DNA of 60,921 nucleotides from Chitinophagaceae bacterium (GTDB taxonomy: Bacteria > Bacteroidota > Bacteroidia > Chitinophagales > Chitinophagaceae), in NCBI GenBank assembly GCA_027489035.1, contig JAIYAN010000018.1:1-60921 (forward strand), written 5' to 3'. Shown piece by piece: positions 36,514 to 45,361 of the stretch. Position 1 is the stretch's first letter, and each line of letters begins with the position of its first letter. The notes below the pieces were generated by a model. It was not told the DNA's origin, ran no database searches, and was given only the letters and a program-made list of their open reading frames with translations. Made by a program: the position numbers and the translations under genes.

Positions 36514-36750
36514 ATGAAAAATACATTACTCAATAATTGGACTTTCTTCAGAGCAATCAGATTGATTATGGGGATAGCAATTATTATTCAGTCATTTGTT
36601 ACAAAAGATGCTTTTTTAGGATTTGCAGGAGTTATTTTTTCTGGAATGGCAGTGTTTAATGCAGGTTGTTGTGGTAGCAATGGTTGCACAACTACGCCAG
36701 TAAATACAAAAAGTAAAACAAAAGACATCAGTTATGAAGAAGTGGTTTAG
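36514..36750 (+). CDS. YgaP-like small membrane protein (DUF2892)
   Basis: The ATG at 36514 gives 78 residues; an upstream TTG start would add eleven unlikely residues. Two membrane helices (AIRLIMGIAIIIQSFV and FLGFAGVIFSGMAVF) are followed by a cysteine-rich segment GCCGSNGCTT. This matches the membrane part of YgaP, which is fused to rhodanese in E. coli; here single rhodaneses follow in the operon. It probably anchors a sulfurtransfer step at the membrane. The gene overlaps the next one by 17 bases. Confidence 0.85.
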   Translation: MKNTLLNNWTFFRAIRLIMGIAIIIQSFVTKDAFLGFAGVIFSGMAVFNAGCCGSNGCTTTPVNTKSKTKDISYEEVV

Positions 36751-36937
36751 TAACAATAAAATACTTGTATTAGGGGTGCTTATTGGTAGCATTTCAGGAT
36801 TTTTATACTGGAACTTCATAGGGTGTACAAGTGGGAAATGTGCCATCAAATCTAATCCATATCTCATGATTTCCTATGGAGGTTTGATGGGAGGCTTGTT
36901 CATTAATCTTTTTAAAAAACAAAATCAATCGTCATGA
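36734..36937 (+). CDS. DUF6132 family small membrane protein
   Basis: The 67-residue protein has two hydrophobic segments ([18 protein letters not shown] and [18 protein letters not shown]) flanking [13 protein letters not shown], the conserved two-cysteine loop of this family. Two cysteines next to the membrane suggest a redox or sulfur-binding role. It overlaps DUF2892 upstream and thioredoxin downstream (ATGA), so expression is tightly coupled. Function is not established. Confidence 0.8.
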   Translation: MKKWFSNNKILVLGVLIGSISGFLYWNFIGCTSGKCAIKSNPYLMISYGGLMGGLFINLFKKQNQSS

Positions 36938-37233
36938 CATTTAACCAAATTATACAATCAGAAAAACCAGTACTCGTAGATTTCTTTGCAGAGTGGTGCG
37001 GCCCTTGTAAAATGATGGCGCCTATTTTAAAAGATGTAAAGCATGAAATCGGAGATTCTGCTACAATTGTCAAAGTAGATGTAGATAAAAATCCTCAAGC
37101 AGCACAACAGTTTCAAGTTCAAGGCGTACCTACTTTAATCTTATTTAGAAAAGGAGAAGTTTTATGGCGTCAAAGTGGCGTTGTTCAAAAAAATGGATTG
37201 GTTGGTGTAATCAACAAGTTTATACAAAAATAA
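36934..37233 (+). CDS. Thioredoxin
   Basis: The 99-residue protein is a full thioredoxin fold with active site WCGPCKM (Cys near residues 22 and 25), [22 protein letters not shown] containing the cis-Pro, and no signal peptide, so it is cytoplasmic. It is the shared reductant for rhodanese persulfides or other disulfides in this operon. A thioredoxin reductase gene is at 20361. It may not be the main housekeeping thioredoxin. Confidence 0.93.
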   Translation: MTFNQIIQSEKPVLVDFFAEWCGPCKMMAPILKDVKHEIGDSATIVKVDVDKNPQAAQQFQVQGVPTLILFRKGEVLWRQSGVVQKNGLVGVINKFIQK

Positions 37234-37278
37234 TTTTCACATAATTCAATATTCATTAAACATTAAAATTTAAATACT

Positions 37279-37590
37279 ATGGGTTTTTTAAGCAATTTAT
37301 TTGGAGGTCAATCAACTTCAAATTTAAAATCAATAATTGAAGAAGGGGCTTATTTGGTGGACGTTAGAACGCCATCTGAATTTGCAGAAGGACATGTAAA
37401 AGGATCAGTAAATATCCCTTTGGATACCATTGCCAATAACTTACAAAAGTTTTCAAATAAAAAAAACATAATCGTTTTTTGTAGAAGTGGAAATAGAAGC
37501 GGACAAGCAAAAGTGATTTTGGAAAACAATGGTGTAAAAAATGTAACCAATGGTGGAACATGGTTAGATGTAAATAAGTTTGTATCATGA
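37279..37590 (+). CDS. Single-domain rhodanese, cytoplasmic
   Basis: The 103-residue protein is one rhodanese domain with LVDVRTPSEFAEGHVKGSVNIPLD and the active loop VFCRSGNRSGQA. The CRSGNRS loop has six residues, the small-loop sulfurtransferase type. No signal peptide. Its stop overlaps the next start (ATGA), linking it to the exported rhodanese. It likely carries sulfane sulfur inside the cell. Confidence 0.92.
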   Translation: MGFLSNLFGGQSTSNLKSIIEEGAYLVDVRTPSEFAEGHVKGSVNIPLDTIANNLQKFSNKKNIIVFCRSGNRSGQAKVILENNGVKNVTNGGTWLDVNKFVS

Positions 37591-37958
37591 GTAAATTAAT
37601 AACTGTTTCAATCTTTGTAACATTGTTTATTTTTTTCAGTTGCTCTGATCTTTCAAAAGAAAAAAATATACAAAATCAATCGGGTCAACTTTCGGATTCA
37701 ACTTCTTTAGTTGAAAAGAAAATCATTGTAGATGTTCGTACTCCCGAAGAATGGATTGAAGATGGACATGCACCTTGCACCGTTAATTTCCCATTAGATG
37801 AACTTACAAATCATATGGATACACTTAAACAATTTCAAAAGATTGTGTTGGTTTGTAGAAGTGGCAATAGGGCAGAGCAGGCAAAAAATATTTTAAAAGA
37901 TGAAGGGCTTAACAATATTGAAAACGAGGGATCTTGGACTAATATTAAATGCCCATAA
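37587..37958 (+). CDS. Rhodanese lipoprotein
   Basis: The 123-residue protein is a second rhodanese domain with an N-terminal lipoprotein signal (lipobox FFSC, Cys near residue 19). The catalytic loop LVCRSGNRAEQA and the IVDVRTPEEWIEDGHAPCTVNFPLD segment are complete. It is therefore the periplasmic counterpart of the cytoplasmic rhodanese encoded just upstream. Together they could shuttle sulfane sulfur on both sides of the inner membrane. Confidence 0.9.
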   Translation: MSKLITVSIFVTLFIFFSCSDLSKEKNIQNQSGQLSDSTSLVEKKIIVDVRTPEEWIEDGHAPCTVNFPLDELTNHMDTLKQFQKIVLVCRSGNRAEQAKNILKDEGLNNIENEGSWTNIKCP

Positions 37959-37984
37959 TTCAACAATAAATTTAATTAGTTATT

Positions 37985-38824
37985 ATGGAAATGCTTAAAA
38001 TTCTTATTCCAACAGACTTTTCGGTTCAAGCCGAATTTGGATATTTGATGGTAAAAAAATTGGAAGAAAAAATCCCTGTAGAAATTCATTTTCTACACGT
38101 GCTTCCGGTTCCTGAAACTGTAACCATGGATTCAAATGGTGAAATTCAAACTTGCGGTGAAATAGATGTGAATTATGTGAAACAACAGAAAGCAATCGCA
38201 ACGCGTAATTTGAATAACTTAAAATCATTGTACGGCAATCAAATTCAAACGCATTTATTGTTGGGAAAAATAACTGATGCAATAATTAATTTTTCAGAAT
38301 TACATCATTTTGATTTAATCGTGATGGGCACAAAAGGCGCCTGGGGTTTGAAAGAAAAACTATCTGGATCTGAAACACAAATGATTTCAAGGCGATCAAA
38401 AATTCCATTACTGTCATTGATGTGTGATCGCTCAGATTTAAAAATCAACAACATGCTTATGGTTCATAATTTTAAAAATCCACAAAAAGAAGATTTGGGT
38501 CTTTTACATAAATTTATCAAAGCCTTTAATGCGCAATTACATTTTCTACAAATCACTAGTGATGATTTAATAAATAAGGAAGCTGACATTGAATCAGATA
38601 TGGCAACATTTGCTGCATTAAATAACATTCATGAATTTCAAAAGCATATCATTCAAGACAAACAAATTGAAGCAGGTGTGGTGCACTTTAATCAAATGAA
38701 TAATATGGATCTTATCTGTTTAGGTACACATGGTAAAGGAAGTATCTTTCATCAAAGTGCTACTGAAAAATTGATCAATCATCTTTTTAAACCCATTATT
38801 TCATTTCAATTAAAACAAGCTTAA
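37985..38824 (+). CDS. Tandem universal stress protein
   Basis: The 279-residue protein has two UspA domains: the first starts KILIPTDFSVQAEFGYLM and contains DLIVMGTKGAWGLKEKLSGSETQ, the second ends with LICLGTHGKGSIFHQSATEKL and a terminal beta strand. The glycine-rich ATP loop is present in both. It fits the middle of the sulfur operon, 26 bases after the second rhodanese, and probably responds to the same stress. Its molecular partner is unknown. Confidence 0.88.
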   Translation: MEMLKILIPTDFSVQAEFGYLMVKKLEEKIPVEIHFLHVLPVPETVTMDSNGEIQTCGEIDVNYVKQQKAIATRNLNNLKSLYGNQIQTHLLLGKITDAIINFSELHHFDLIVMGTKGAWGLKEKLSGSETQMISRRSKIPLLSLMCDRSDLKINNMLMVHNFKNPQKEDLGLLHKFIKAFNAQLHFLQITSDDLINKEADIESDMATFAALNNIHEFQKHIIQDKQIEAGVVHFNQMNNMDLICLGTHGKGSIFHQSATEKLINHLFKPIISFQLKQA

Positions 38825-38835
38825 AATAATTTAAA

Positions 38836-39393
38836 ATGAACGATTTCATTACACAAACATGGACTTGGTGGTTTTCAGGACTGGTTATTTCCGCTATCAT
38901 GTTTTTTCTAATTTATTTTGGACAATCATTTGGATTTTCGTCAAATTTGAGAACCATCTGTGCTGCCTCTGGTGTTGGAAAAAAAATTAAATTTTTCGAT
39001 TTCAATTGGAAATCACAAATGTGGAATATCATGTTTTTGTTGGGCGCTATTATCGGCGGTTTTATCGCGAAGCAGTTTTTATCAAGTGATTTGCCCGTAC
39101 AAATTTCTAAATCAACCATTCAGGATTTAGCCAAATTGAATATTTCAGCACCTACCACATTGCAACCTGCTGAATTATTTAGTTGGGATGCCGTTTTTTC
39201 GATCAAAGGCTTTTTAATACTTGCTTTTGGCGGATTTCTTGTTGGATTCGGTTCTCGTTACGCCGGAGGATGCACTTCTGGTCATGCCATCAGCGGATTG
39301 TCTGATTTACAATGGCCGTCTTTGATTGCCGTTATTGGATTTTTTATTGGCGGTTTAGTAATGACACATTTTATTTTCCCTTTAATTTTTTAA
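38836..39393 (+). CDS. YeeE/YedE-type sulfur permease, half 1
   Basis: The 185-residue membrane protein has about five spans and the family motif GGCTSGHAISG (near residue 140) with the conserved cysteine used for sulfur relay in thiosulfate permease TsuA. Full-length TsuA contains two such halves; here the second half is a separate gene. It would import thiosulfate or sulfane sulfur. Its stop overlaps the start of half 2 (TAATG). Confidence 0.88.
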   Translation: MNDFITQTWTWWFSGLVISAIMFFLIYFGQSFGFSSNLRTICAASGVGKKIKFFDFNWKSQMWNIMFLLGAIIGGFIAKQFLSSDLPVQISKSTIQDLAKLNISAPTTLQPAELFSWDAVFSIKGFLILAFGGFLVGFGSRYAGGCTSGHAISGLSDLQWPSLIAVIGFFIGGLVMTHFIFPLIF

Positions 39394-39809
39394 TGATGAA
39401 ACTTTTAAAATTTCTTTTATTAGGTATCGTTTTTGGAATCGTAATGACCAAATCAGATGCCGTTTCTTGGTTTAGAATTCAGGAGATGTTTCGATTCCAA
39501 TCTTTTCACATGTATGGTATAATAGGTACCGCTGTTGTAACAGGCGTTATTGGTGTTGCATTAATCAAACGATTTAAATTGCGTGATTTTCATGGTAACC
39601 CAATTGTGTTTTATCCTAAAGAAAAATCATTTATTCGCTATATGTTAGGCGGAATTATTTTTGGATTAGGTTGGGCGCTAAGCGGATCTTGTCCTGGTCC
39701 GATAGTAGTTAATATCGGCTACGGATTTTTTGCAATGATCATTGTTTTTCTTTTTGCTATATTCGGGACGTTTATTTATGGTGTAATTAAAAACAAATTG
39801 CCTCATTAA
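39393..39809 (+). CDS. YeeE/YedE-type sulfur permease, half 2
   Basis: The ATG at 39393 overlaps the previous stop; a start 27 codons upstream would run through the other reading frame. The 138-residue product has about four spans and the motif GLGWALSGSCPGPIVV, the second-half counterpart with its cysteine. Together with half 1 it makes a complete thiosulfate-type channel. Whether they form a 1:1 complex is inferred. Confidence 0.86.
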   Translation: MMKLLKFLLLGIVFGIVMTKSDAVSWFRIQEMFRFQSFHMYGIIGTAVVTGVIGVALIKRFKLRDFHGNPIVFYPKEKSFIRYMLGGIIFGLGWALSGSCPGPIVVNIGYGFFAMIIVFLFAIFGTFIYGVIKNKLPH

Positions 39810-39825
39810 TTAAATTGATTTCATT

Positions 39826-40884
39826 ATGGATAGTCCACAAAACAAAGAAAACAACAACGATCAATTGTTTGCTGTTATCAATAAATTGATACTGATTATA
39901 GTTGTTTTGATTATCGGTATTATTTCCATACCAATAAGCATTTATTATAGCAACCTACCTGATAAAGCAAAAGAAATCGTTTCATCTTCAACATTATCAT
40001 CTGCTTCAGCTAGCTCATCTGAAGTGGCATATTGGACTGCACCCGACATTATTAACATCACAGATTCTAAATTGAAAGCTACTGTTTCTTATGGAAAAGA
40101 ATTGATTGCACATACATCAAAATATCTAGGCCCTAATGGCTCTGTCCTTAAAATGAGCAATGGTATGAATTGTCAAAATTGTCATTTAGATGCAGGCACA
40201 AAAGTTTGGGGCAATAATTATGGTTCAGTGGCTTCATTATATCCAAAGTTTAGAGCTAGAAGTGGTGCCATTGAAAGTATTTACAAGCGTATAAATGATT
40301 GCTTTCAACGGAGTTTAAATGGCATTGCTTTAGATACCAATGGTAAAGAAATGCAGGCGATTAAAGCCTATATTACTTTCATTGGCTCAAATGTTGAAAA
40401 AGGCAAAAAAGCCGAAGGTTCAGGTTTTAAAGATTTGGCCTTTTTAGATCGTGCGGCTAATCCAGAAAATGGCAAATCCGTTTACATTGCCAAATGTCAA
40501 AGTTGCCATCAAGATAATGGACAAGGGGTTTTAAATTCCGACAAATCAGAATATACATATCCCCCTTTATGGGGCGAACATAGTTTCAATGATGGCGCAG
40601 GACTTTATAGAATCAGCAATTTTGCGAAGTATGTGAAATACAATATGCCTCAAGGTGCCAATTATCAAAATCCGATGTTGAGCGACGAAGAAGCTTGGGA
40701 TGTGGCTGCATTTGTTGTTTCCAGAAACAGACCACATATCAATGTTCCAAAAGATTGGCCAGATATTTCAAAGAAACCAATTGATCATCCGTTTGGGCCT
40801 TATGCAGATTCATTTACGGAAAATCAACATAAGTTTGGGCCTTTTAATCCTATTGCTGCAGCACAGAAAAAAAGTAAAAAGTAA
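39826..40884 (+). CDS. TsdA-like dihaem cytochrome c (thiosulfate dehydrogenase family), membrane-anchored
   Basis: The 352-residue protein has one N-terminal membrane anchor (residues about 18-41) and two haem c motifs, CQNCH (116-120) and CQSCH (224-228). RINDCFQRSLNG (Cys159) resembles the cysteine haem-ligand segment of TsdA, which oxidises two thiosulfate to tetrathionate or runs in reverse. The C-terminal part (HPFGPYADSFTENQHKFGPF) also resembles TsdA. The last residues KKSKK are encoded by a family D repeat. It would exchange electrons with the respiratory chain. Confidence 0.82.
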   Translation: MDSPQNKENNNDQLFAVINKLILIIVVLIIGIISIPISIYYSNLPDKAKEIVSSSTLSSASASSSEVAYWTAPDIINITDSKLKATVSYGKELIAHTSKYLGPNGSVLKMSNGMNCQNCHLDAGTKVWGNNYGSVASLYPKFRARSGAIESIYKRINDCFQRSLNGIALDTNGKEMQAIKAYITFIGSNVEKGKKAEGSGFKDLAFLDRAANPENGKSVYIAKCQSCHQDNGQGVLNSDKSEYTYPPLWGEHSFNDGAGLYRISNFAKYVKYNMPQGANYQNPMLSDEEAWDVAAFVVSRNRPHINVPKDWPDISKKPIDHPFGPYADSFTENQHKFGPFNPIAAAQKKSKK

Positions 40885-40962
40885 AAAGTAAAAAAGAATG
40901 TTATCCCTGGTGCGTAATAATTAAAAAATAAAATCGAAAATTTTTACTTTTTAATTTTTCAT
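40866..40962. repeat. Family D inverted block between tsdA-like and porin genes
   Basis: AAAGTAAAAAGTAAAAAG units (40866-40897) face TTTTTACTTTTTAATTTTTC units (40938-40962), with about 40 bases between. The left arm contains the stop of the upstream gene. It lies inside the operon and may act as an RNA hairpin. Confidence 0.55.
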
Positions 40963-40982
40963 TATGACTTAATCAATAAATT

Positions 40983-42398
40983 ATGAAAGTATATTTCTTA
41001 ATAGCCTATTTTCTTATTCAATCGATGTCAATTTTTGCTCAACAACAAGAGCTTAAAATGGCAACCGTTATGCCTAATGAAAACAATGGTACAAATGCAA
41101 CCACTTTATTAGATGCATTTAAAAACGGTAAGGTAAATGGACACTTTAGATATTTTTTTTTGGGCACTGATAATCAACATAAGTTAACAGATTATTATGC
41201 CAATGCTTTGGGTGGACGAATAAAATTTGAAACAGCAAAATTTTATGGATTTCAAATAGCAGTGGGAGGTTATTACACGTTTAACTTGGGCTCATCAGAT
41301 TTTAGTAAACCTGATTCTATAACCAATCAGTTTAATCGATACGAATCTTCATTATTTGATATCGAAAAACCAAGTAGTAAAAATAATCTGGCTAAACTTC
41401 AAGAATTGTATATTAAATACCAATTTAAAAAATCAAATATTATTCTGGGTAGACAAATAATCAACACGCCATTTGTAAATACACAGGATGGAAGAATGAT
41501 ACCTACGTGCGTTAGTGGAGTTTGGTTAAACATAAATCATTTCAAAAAAATGGGAATTGAAGGCGGTTGGTTAAATGGAATTTCTCCAAGAGGAACCATG
41601 AAAACATATAACCCTGGGGCTTCTATTGGACTTTATCCAAGTGGCATTAATATTGATGGATCAAAATCGAATTACTCAAATCATATACAAAGCGCAGGAA
41701 TTGGCTTGTTGGGTGTAAATTATACTATCTATTCAAAATTGAATTTGCAATTATGGAACTTGTTTGCAGAAAATATTTTTAATACAGAAATGATTCAGCT
41801 TGATTGGAATCATCGATTAAAAGATAGCTCAAGTTTTTTTGCAGCATTTCAAGGAATTCATCAAGTAGCAATAAATGATGGTGGTAATGCCGATGTTTCT
41901 AAAACATATTTCACTAAAGGTCAACAAACATTTGCTTTTGGCGGAAAAATTGGTTGGAGAAATAAAAAACTTGAAACGAGCATTAGTTATAATCGAATTA
42001 CTGCAAATGGTAGATTTTTGATGCCAAGAGAATGGGGAAGAGATCCTTTTTTTACTTTCATGCCTAGAGAAAGAAACGAAGGTCTTGGAAATGTAGATGC
42101 CGTTGTAGCAAAATTGAATTACAATTTTCCTAAATCAAATTTTAAAACATCCATTTCTTATGGCTATTTTCATTTGCCTGATGTAAAAAATTACAAACTG
42201 AATAAATACGGAATGCCATCATATACACAGTTGAATGCAGATTTTAGGTATGTATGTAATGGACAACTCAAAGGTTTTGAAACGCAATTATTGATAGTTA
42301 GTAAGTTTAATCAAGGCAATACTTACAAAAATGATAAGTATGTATTTAATAAGGTAAATATGATTCAATATAACTTTGTAGTAAATTATAATTTTTAA
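40983..42398 (+). CDS. Outer-membrane porin, OprD-like
   Basis: The 471-residue protein has a signal peptide (residues 1-19, cut near IFAQ) and many alternating strands ending in NYNF. Segments such as YIKYQFKKSNIILGRQIINTP and QDGRMIPTCVSGVW resemble OprD-family or alginate-export-like channels of Bacteroidota. In the sulfur operon it probably lets thiosulfate or another anion through the outer membrane. The family assignment is by general pattern, not by a decisive motif. Confidence 0.72.
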   Translation: MKVYFLIAYFLIQSMSIFAQQQELKMATVMPNENNGTNATTLLDAFKNGKVNGHFRYFFLGTDNQHKLTDYYANALGGRIKFETAKFYGFQIAVGGYYTFNLGSSDFSKPDSITNQFNRYESSLFDIEKPSSKNNLAKLQELYIKYQFKKSNIILGRQIINTPFVNTQDGRMIPTCVSGVWLNINHFKKMGIEGGWLNGISPRGTMKTYNPGASIGLYPSGINIDGSKSNYSNHIQSAGIGLLGVNYTIYSKLNLQLWNLFAENIFNTEMIQLDWNHRLKDSSSFFAAFQGIHQVAINDGGNADVSKTYFTKGQQTFAFGGKIGWRNKKLETSISYNRITANGRFLMPREWGRDPFFTFMPRERNEGLGNVDAVVAKLNYNFPKSNFKTSISYGYFHLPDVKNYKLNKYGMPSYTQLNADFRYVCNGQLKGFETQLLIVSKFNQGNTYKNDKYVFNKVNMIQYNFVVNYNF

Positions 42399-42406
42399 AT
42401 TGAAGT

Positions 42407-43036
42407 ATGAGTCTGGAAAAATTACAACATCTATTTGAACCTACATTATTAAAGGAGATTGAGCAGTTTGGCATTATACAAAGTTTTAAGGAAGGTGATG
42501 TAATTATGGATTATGGGAAATACATTAGAATGATGCCGATAATATTAAGTGGCACCATTAAAGTGTTGAAAATGGATGAGCAGAATAAAGAAATTCTATT
42601 GTATTATTTATCAAGCAATGAAAGTTGCTCTATGGCTTACAGTTGTTGCTTAGAAGCAAAAAAAAGTGAAGTAAAAGCCATTGCAGAAGAAGATTCGGTA
42701 ATCATTGCTATACCTCATGTAAAATTGGATGATTGGTTGTGTAGTTACCCTAGCTGGAAAAACTATATCATGCGGAGTTTTAACGAACGCTTTACCGAAT
42801 TGTTGAAGTCTATTGAAAGTATTGCATTTCACAAATTAGATGAGCGCTTAATCAACTATCTTTTAGAAAAAAAGAAACATACTGGATCAAGTGCCATTAA
42901 GATATCTCATTTTACCATTGCCGATGAATTAGCTACGTCAAGGGTTGTAATATCCAGATTACTCAAGCAATTGGAGAATGACAAAAAAATAATTCTATAC
43001 CGCAACGAAATCAAATTGCTTTCCAATTTCGGCTAG
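42407..43036 (+). CDS. Crp/Fnr family regulator, likely sulfur sensor of the island
   Basis: The 209-residue protein has an N-terminal cNMP-type domain, a dimer helix and a C-terminal helix-turn-helix (SHFTIADELATSRVVISRLLKQ). Cysteines cluster at about residues 74, 80 and 81 (ESCSMAYSCCLEAKKSEV), with one more near 112. The pattern is common in Bacteroidota regulators. It has no Fnr-type N-terminal iron-sulfur cluster. It is the last gene of the operon that starts with operator 3, and I propose that it binds the three GTAAC-N4-GTTAC sites. Confidence 0.85.
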   Translation: MSLEKLQHLFEPTLLKEIEQFGIIQSFKEGDVIMDYGKYIRMMPIILSGTIKVLKMDEQNKEILLYYLSSNESCSMAYSCCLEAKKSEVKAIAEEDSVIIAIPHVKLDDWLCSYPSWKNYIMRSFNERFTELLKSIESIAFHKLDERLINYLLEKKKHTGSSAIKISHFTIADELATSRVVISRLLKQLENDKKIILYRNEIKLLSNFG

Positions 43037-43039
43037 TCA

Positions 43040-43240
43040 AAATAGCTTCGCGCCTTCGTGCCTAGTAAAGTTAAAAAACGCTGCGCTGGTTTAATGGTTT
43101 AACGGTTTAAGGGTTGAAAGTATTTTCCAGTTATTAGCTTCTTATTTTTCAAAAATACTTCGTGTCCTAGTGTCATCGTGCCTTTGTGTTTCAAAAAAAT
43201 TCGTGTCTTCGTGTCCTCGTGCCTTCGTGTTTCAAAAAAA
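43040..43240. repeat. Modular repeats after the sulfur island
   Basis: This gap is almost fully made of repeats: CTTCGCGCCTTCGTGCC, then CGCTGCGCTGGTTTAATGG and GTTTAACGGTTTAAGGG, then four or five TTCGTGTC(C/T)-type units with TTTCAAAAA spacers. It marks the border between the crp gene and the DUF4153 gene. No gene is seen. Confidence 0.65.
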
Positions 43241-43328
43241 CTTACCCCTTGGCAATTCAAGTGGCTACCAAAACTTTATTAACTTTATGGCTACTCATTT
43301 TTTATTTAGATAAATAATCATACACCAG

Positions 43329-45233
43329 ATGAAAATACCTTCCATTCAATTTTTATACAAAAATGCAAAAGTTTCTTTGTTCCGTTTCCCATTAACCATA
43401 ATTTCTGCTTTCATAGGTGTGTTTATTTCAATTTTTCTAATTGAAGAAAATGACAGCATTAAAAACATGTTTCCTTACATTAATTTATTGCTTACATCCG
43501 GACTTGGCATTTCACTTTATTTTTGCACCACCGTATTTGCAATAAGAGAAAAGAAATCATCCAAAACAACAGCGATATTTAATATTGTAGCTACATTGAT
43601 TCTGGTATTAATTTACTTTTCTCTACCTACTTCAGATTCTACCCACAACATTTCATTGCCTTATATCAAGTACGTTATATATAGTGTAGCCATTCATTTG
43701 TTGGTTTCTTTTATACCCTACATTTCAAAAGGACAGTTGAATGGATTTTGGAATTACAACAAAATTTTGTTTACAAGATTATGGACAGCTGCTTTTTTTT
43801 CCGGTATTTTATTTGCCGGATTAGCATTGGCATTGTTGTCGATGAAATTGCTTTTTGATATCGATTTCAATGAAAAATTATATGCTGAAATTTTTGTAGT
43901 AATCGCAGGGTTGTTCAACACCTGGTATTTTGTTTCTGGCATTCCAGATGATTTTGAAAAATTAAATGAGGAAATTGAATACCCTAAAGGGCTTAAGATT
44001 TTTGCTCAATATATTTTGTTGCCTTTGCTAATCTTATACTTTGTCATTTTATATTTCTATGGTGGTAAAATTCTATTATTATGGGATTGGCCAAAAGGAA
44101 TCGTTTCTTACTTGATCATCTGCGTTTCGGTTTTAGGCATACTTACTTTTTTGTTGTTGTATCCTTACAGTAATCAAAATGAAGATTCATGGATAAAAAA
44201 AATGTCTAAAAATTTTTATGGCATTCTCTTGCCCTTATTGGCTATTTTATTCATTGCGATTTTGATGCGAATGGATGATTATGGAATCACGGTGAATAGA
44301 TACATTGTTTTATTTCTTGGTATTTGGCTCACAACCGTTTGTGTGTTTATGTTGATTGGCAAATCTACCATTAAATTTATTCCAACATCATTGGCCATCA
44401 TGCTGGTTTTCGTATCATTTGGGCCTTGGGGAATTTTTTCTGTAAGTGAAAGGGCGCAGGTAAATAGACTTAAAAACATTTTGGAGAAAGCAAAAATTAT
44501 CAAGGAAAATAAAATTGTAAACGAGTCAATTTGGAAAAAAGATACAAACGGAAATTTCATTACATCAAATTTAATAAACGATCAAATGTTAAATGATTCA
44601 TTGCGAAATGAGGTGAAGTCTATTGTAAATTATTTAGATGATCACCATGGTTTTTCTTCAATAAAGGGTTGGTTTACGCAAAATATTGATTCGGTAATTA
44701 ACGCACAAATGAAAAAGGAAGATTCACGTTATGCAAATGAAGCGATGTATTTTATGAATTCAATGGGACTAGATTACAACAAGTATTATGATTCGGAATC
44801 TGAGGATATGTTCACTTTTTTTTATTCGGATGTAGATGAATCGGTAACAAAGGTTTCAAACTATGATTATGTGGTTTTATTTGACACAAATAATCCATCT
44901 GTTTCAAATGAAGTAGAATCAGAGATATGTAAATTTACCATTGACTCTGTTGTTTATACATTAAGCGTCAACACAAGTAAAGACAACGATGTGAAATTGT
45001 TTACAAAAAACGAAGCAGTAAAACTTGATTTCGATAAATGTTTAAGTGAATTGTTTTCTACCTATCACAACAGAGATAACAATAATGTCCCTGTTTCAAA
45101 AATGGAATTAATGGGTAGTACGTCAAAAATCGAGTTTAAAATTTCGTTCAACATGATTGGCGTAAAACAAAATTCATCGTCAAAAAAAGTGGAGAATTTG
45201 AAAGGAATGATTTTTGTTAGGGTGAAGAAATAG
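43329..45233 (+). CDS. DUF4153 multi-spanning membrane protein
   Basis: The 634-residue protein has about ten hydrophobic segments in the first 370 residues and a soluble alpha/beta C-terminal half. SERAQVNRLKNILEKAKII and the PWGIFSVS segment before it are characteristic of DUF4153 proteins, whose role is unknown. A stand-alone gene outside the sulfur island, behind a repeat-filled gap. The Asp/Ser-rich C-terminal part has no obvious enzyme motif. Confidence 0.75.
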   Translation: MKIPSIQFLYKNAKVSLFRFPLTIISAFIGVFISIFLIEENDSIKNMFPYINLLLTSGLGISLYFCTTVFAIREKKSSKTTAIFNIVATLILVLIYFSLPTSDSTHNISLPYIKYVIYSVAIHLLVSFIPYISKGQLNGFWNYNKILFTRLWTAAFFSGILFAGLALALLSMKLLFDIDFNEKLYAEIFVVIAGLFNTWYFVSGIPDDFEKLNEEIEYPKGLKIFAQYILLPLLILYFVILYFYGGKILLLWDWPKGIVSYLIICVSVLGILTFLLLYPYSNQNEDSWIKKMSKNFYGILLPLLAILFIAILMRMDDYGITVNRYIVLFLGIWLTTVCVFMLIGKSTIKFIPTSLAIMLVFVSFGPWGIFSVSERAQVNRLKNILEKAKIIKENKIVNESIWKKDTNGNFITSNLINDQMLNDSLRNEVKSIVNYLDDHHGFSSIKGWFTQNIDSVINAQMKKEDSRYANEAMYFMNSMGLDYNKYYDSESEDMFTFFYSDVDESVTKVSNYDYVVLFDTNNPSVSNEVESEICKFTIDSVVYTLSVNTSKDNDVKLFTKNEAVKLDFDKCLSELFSTYHNRDNNNVPVSKMELMGSTSKIEFKISFNMIGVKQNSSSKKVENLKGMIFVRVKK

Positions 45234-45361
45234 GGGAGTGTTTTACTAGATTCTGGGTGGTGTTTCTGAAAAGTCATCATACCTCAACTTCGAATATTTA
45301 CACTATGTAACCGTTTCGTTTCTTTCTTGTGTATTTGATTTAATATTGTAAAAAAATAAAA

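Noticed and set aside
45314..45330. A GTAACCG sequence before the unknown membrane protein at 45362
   Set aside because: There is no second half site and no -7 box at the 33-bp spacing, so it does not belong with the three operators.
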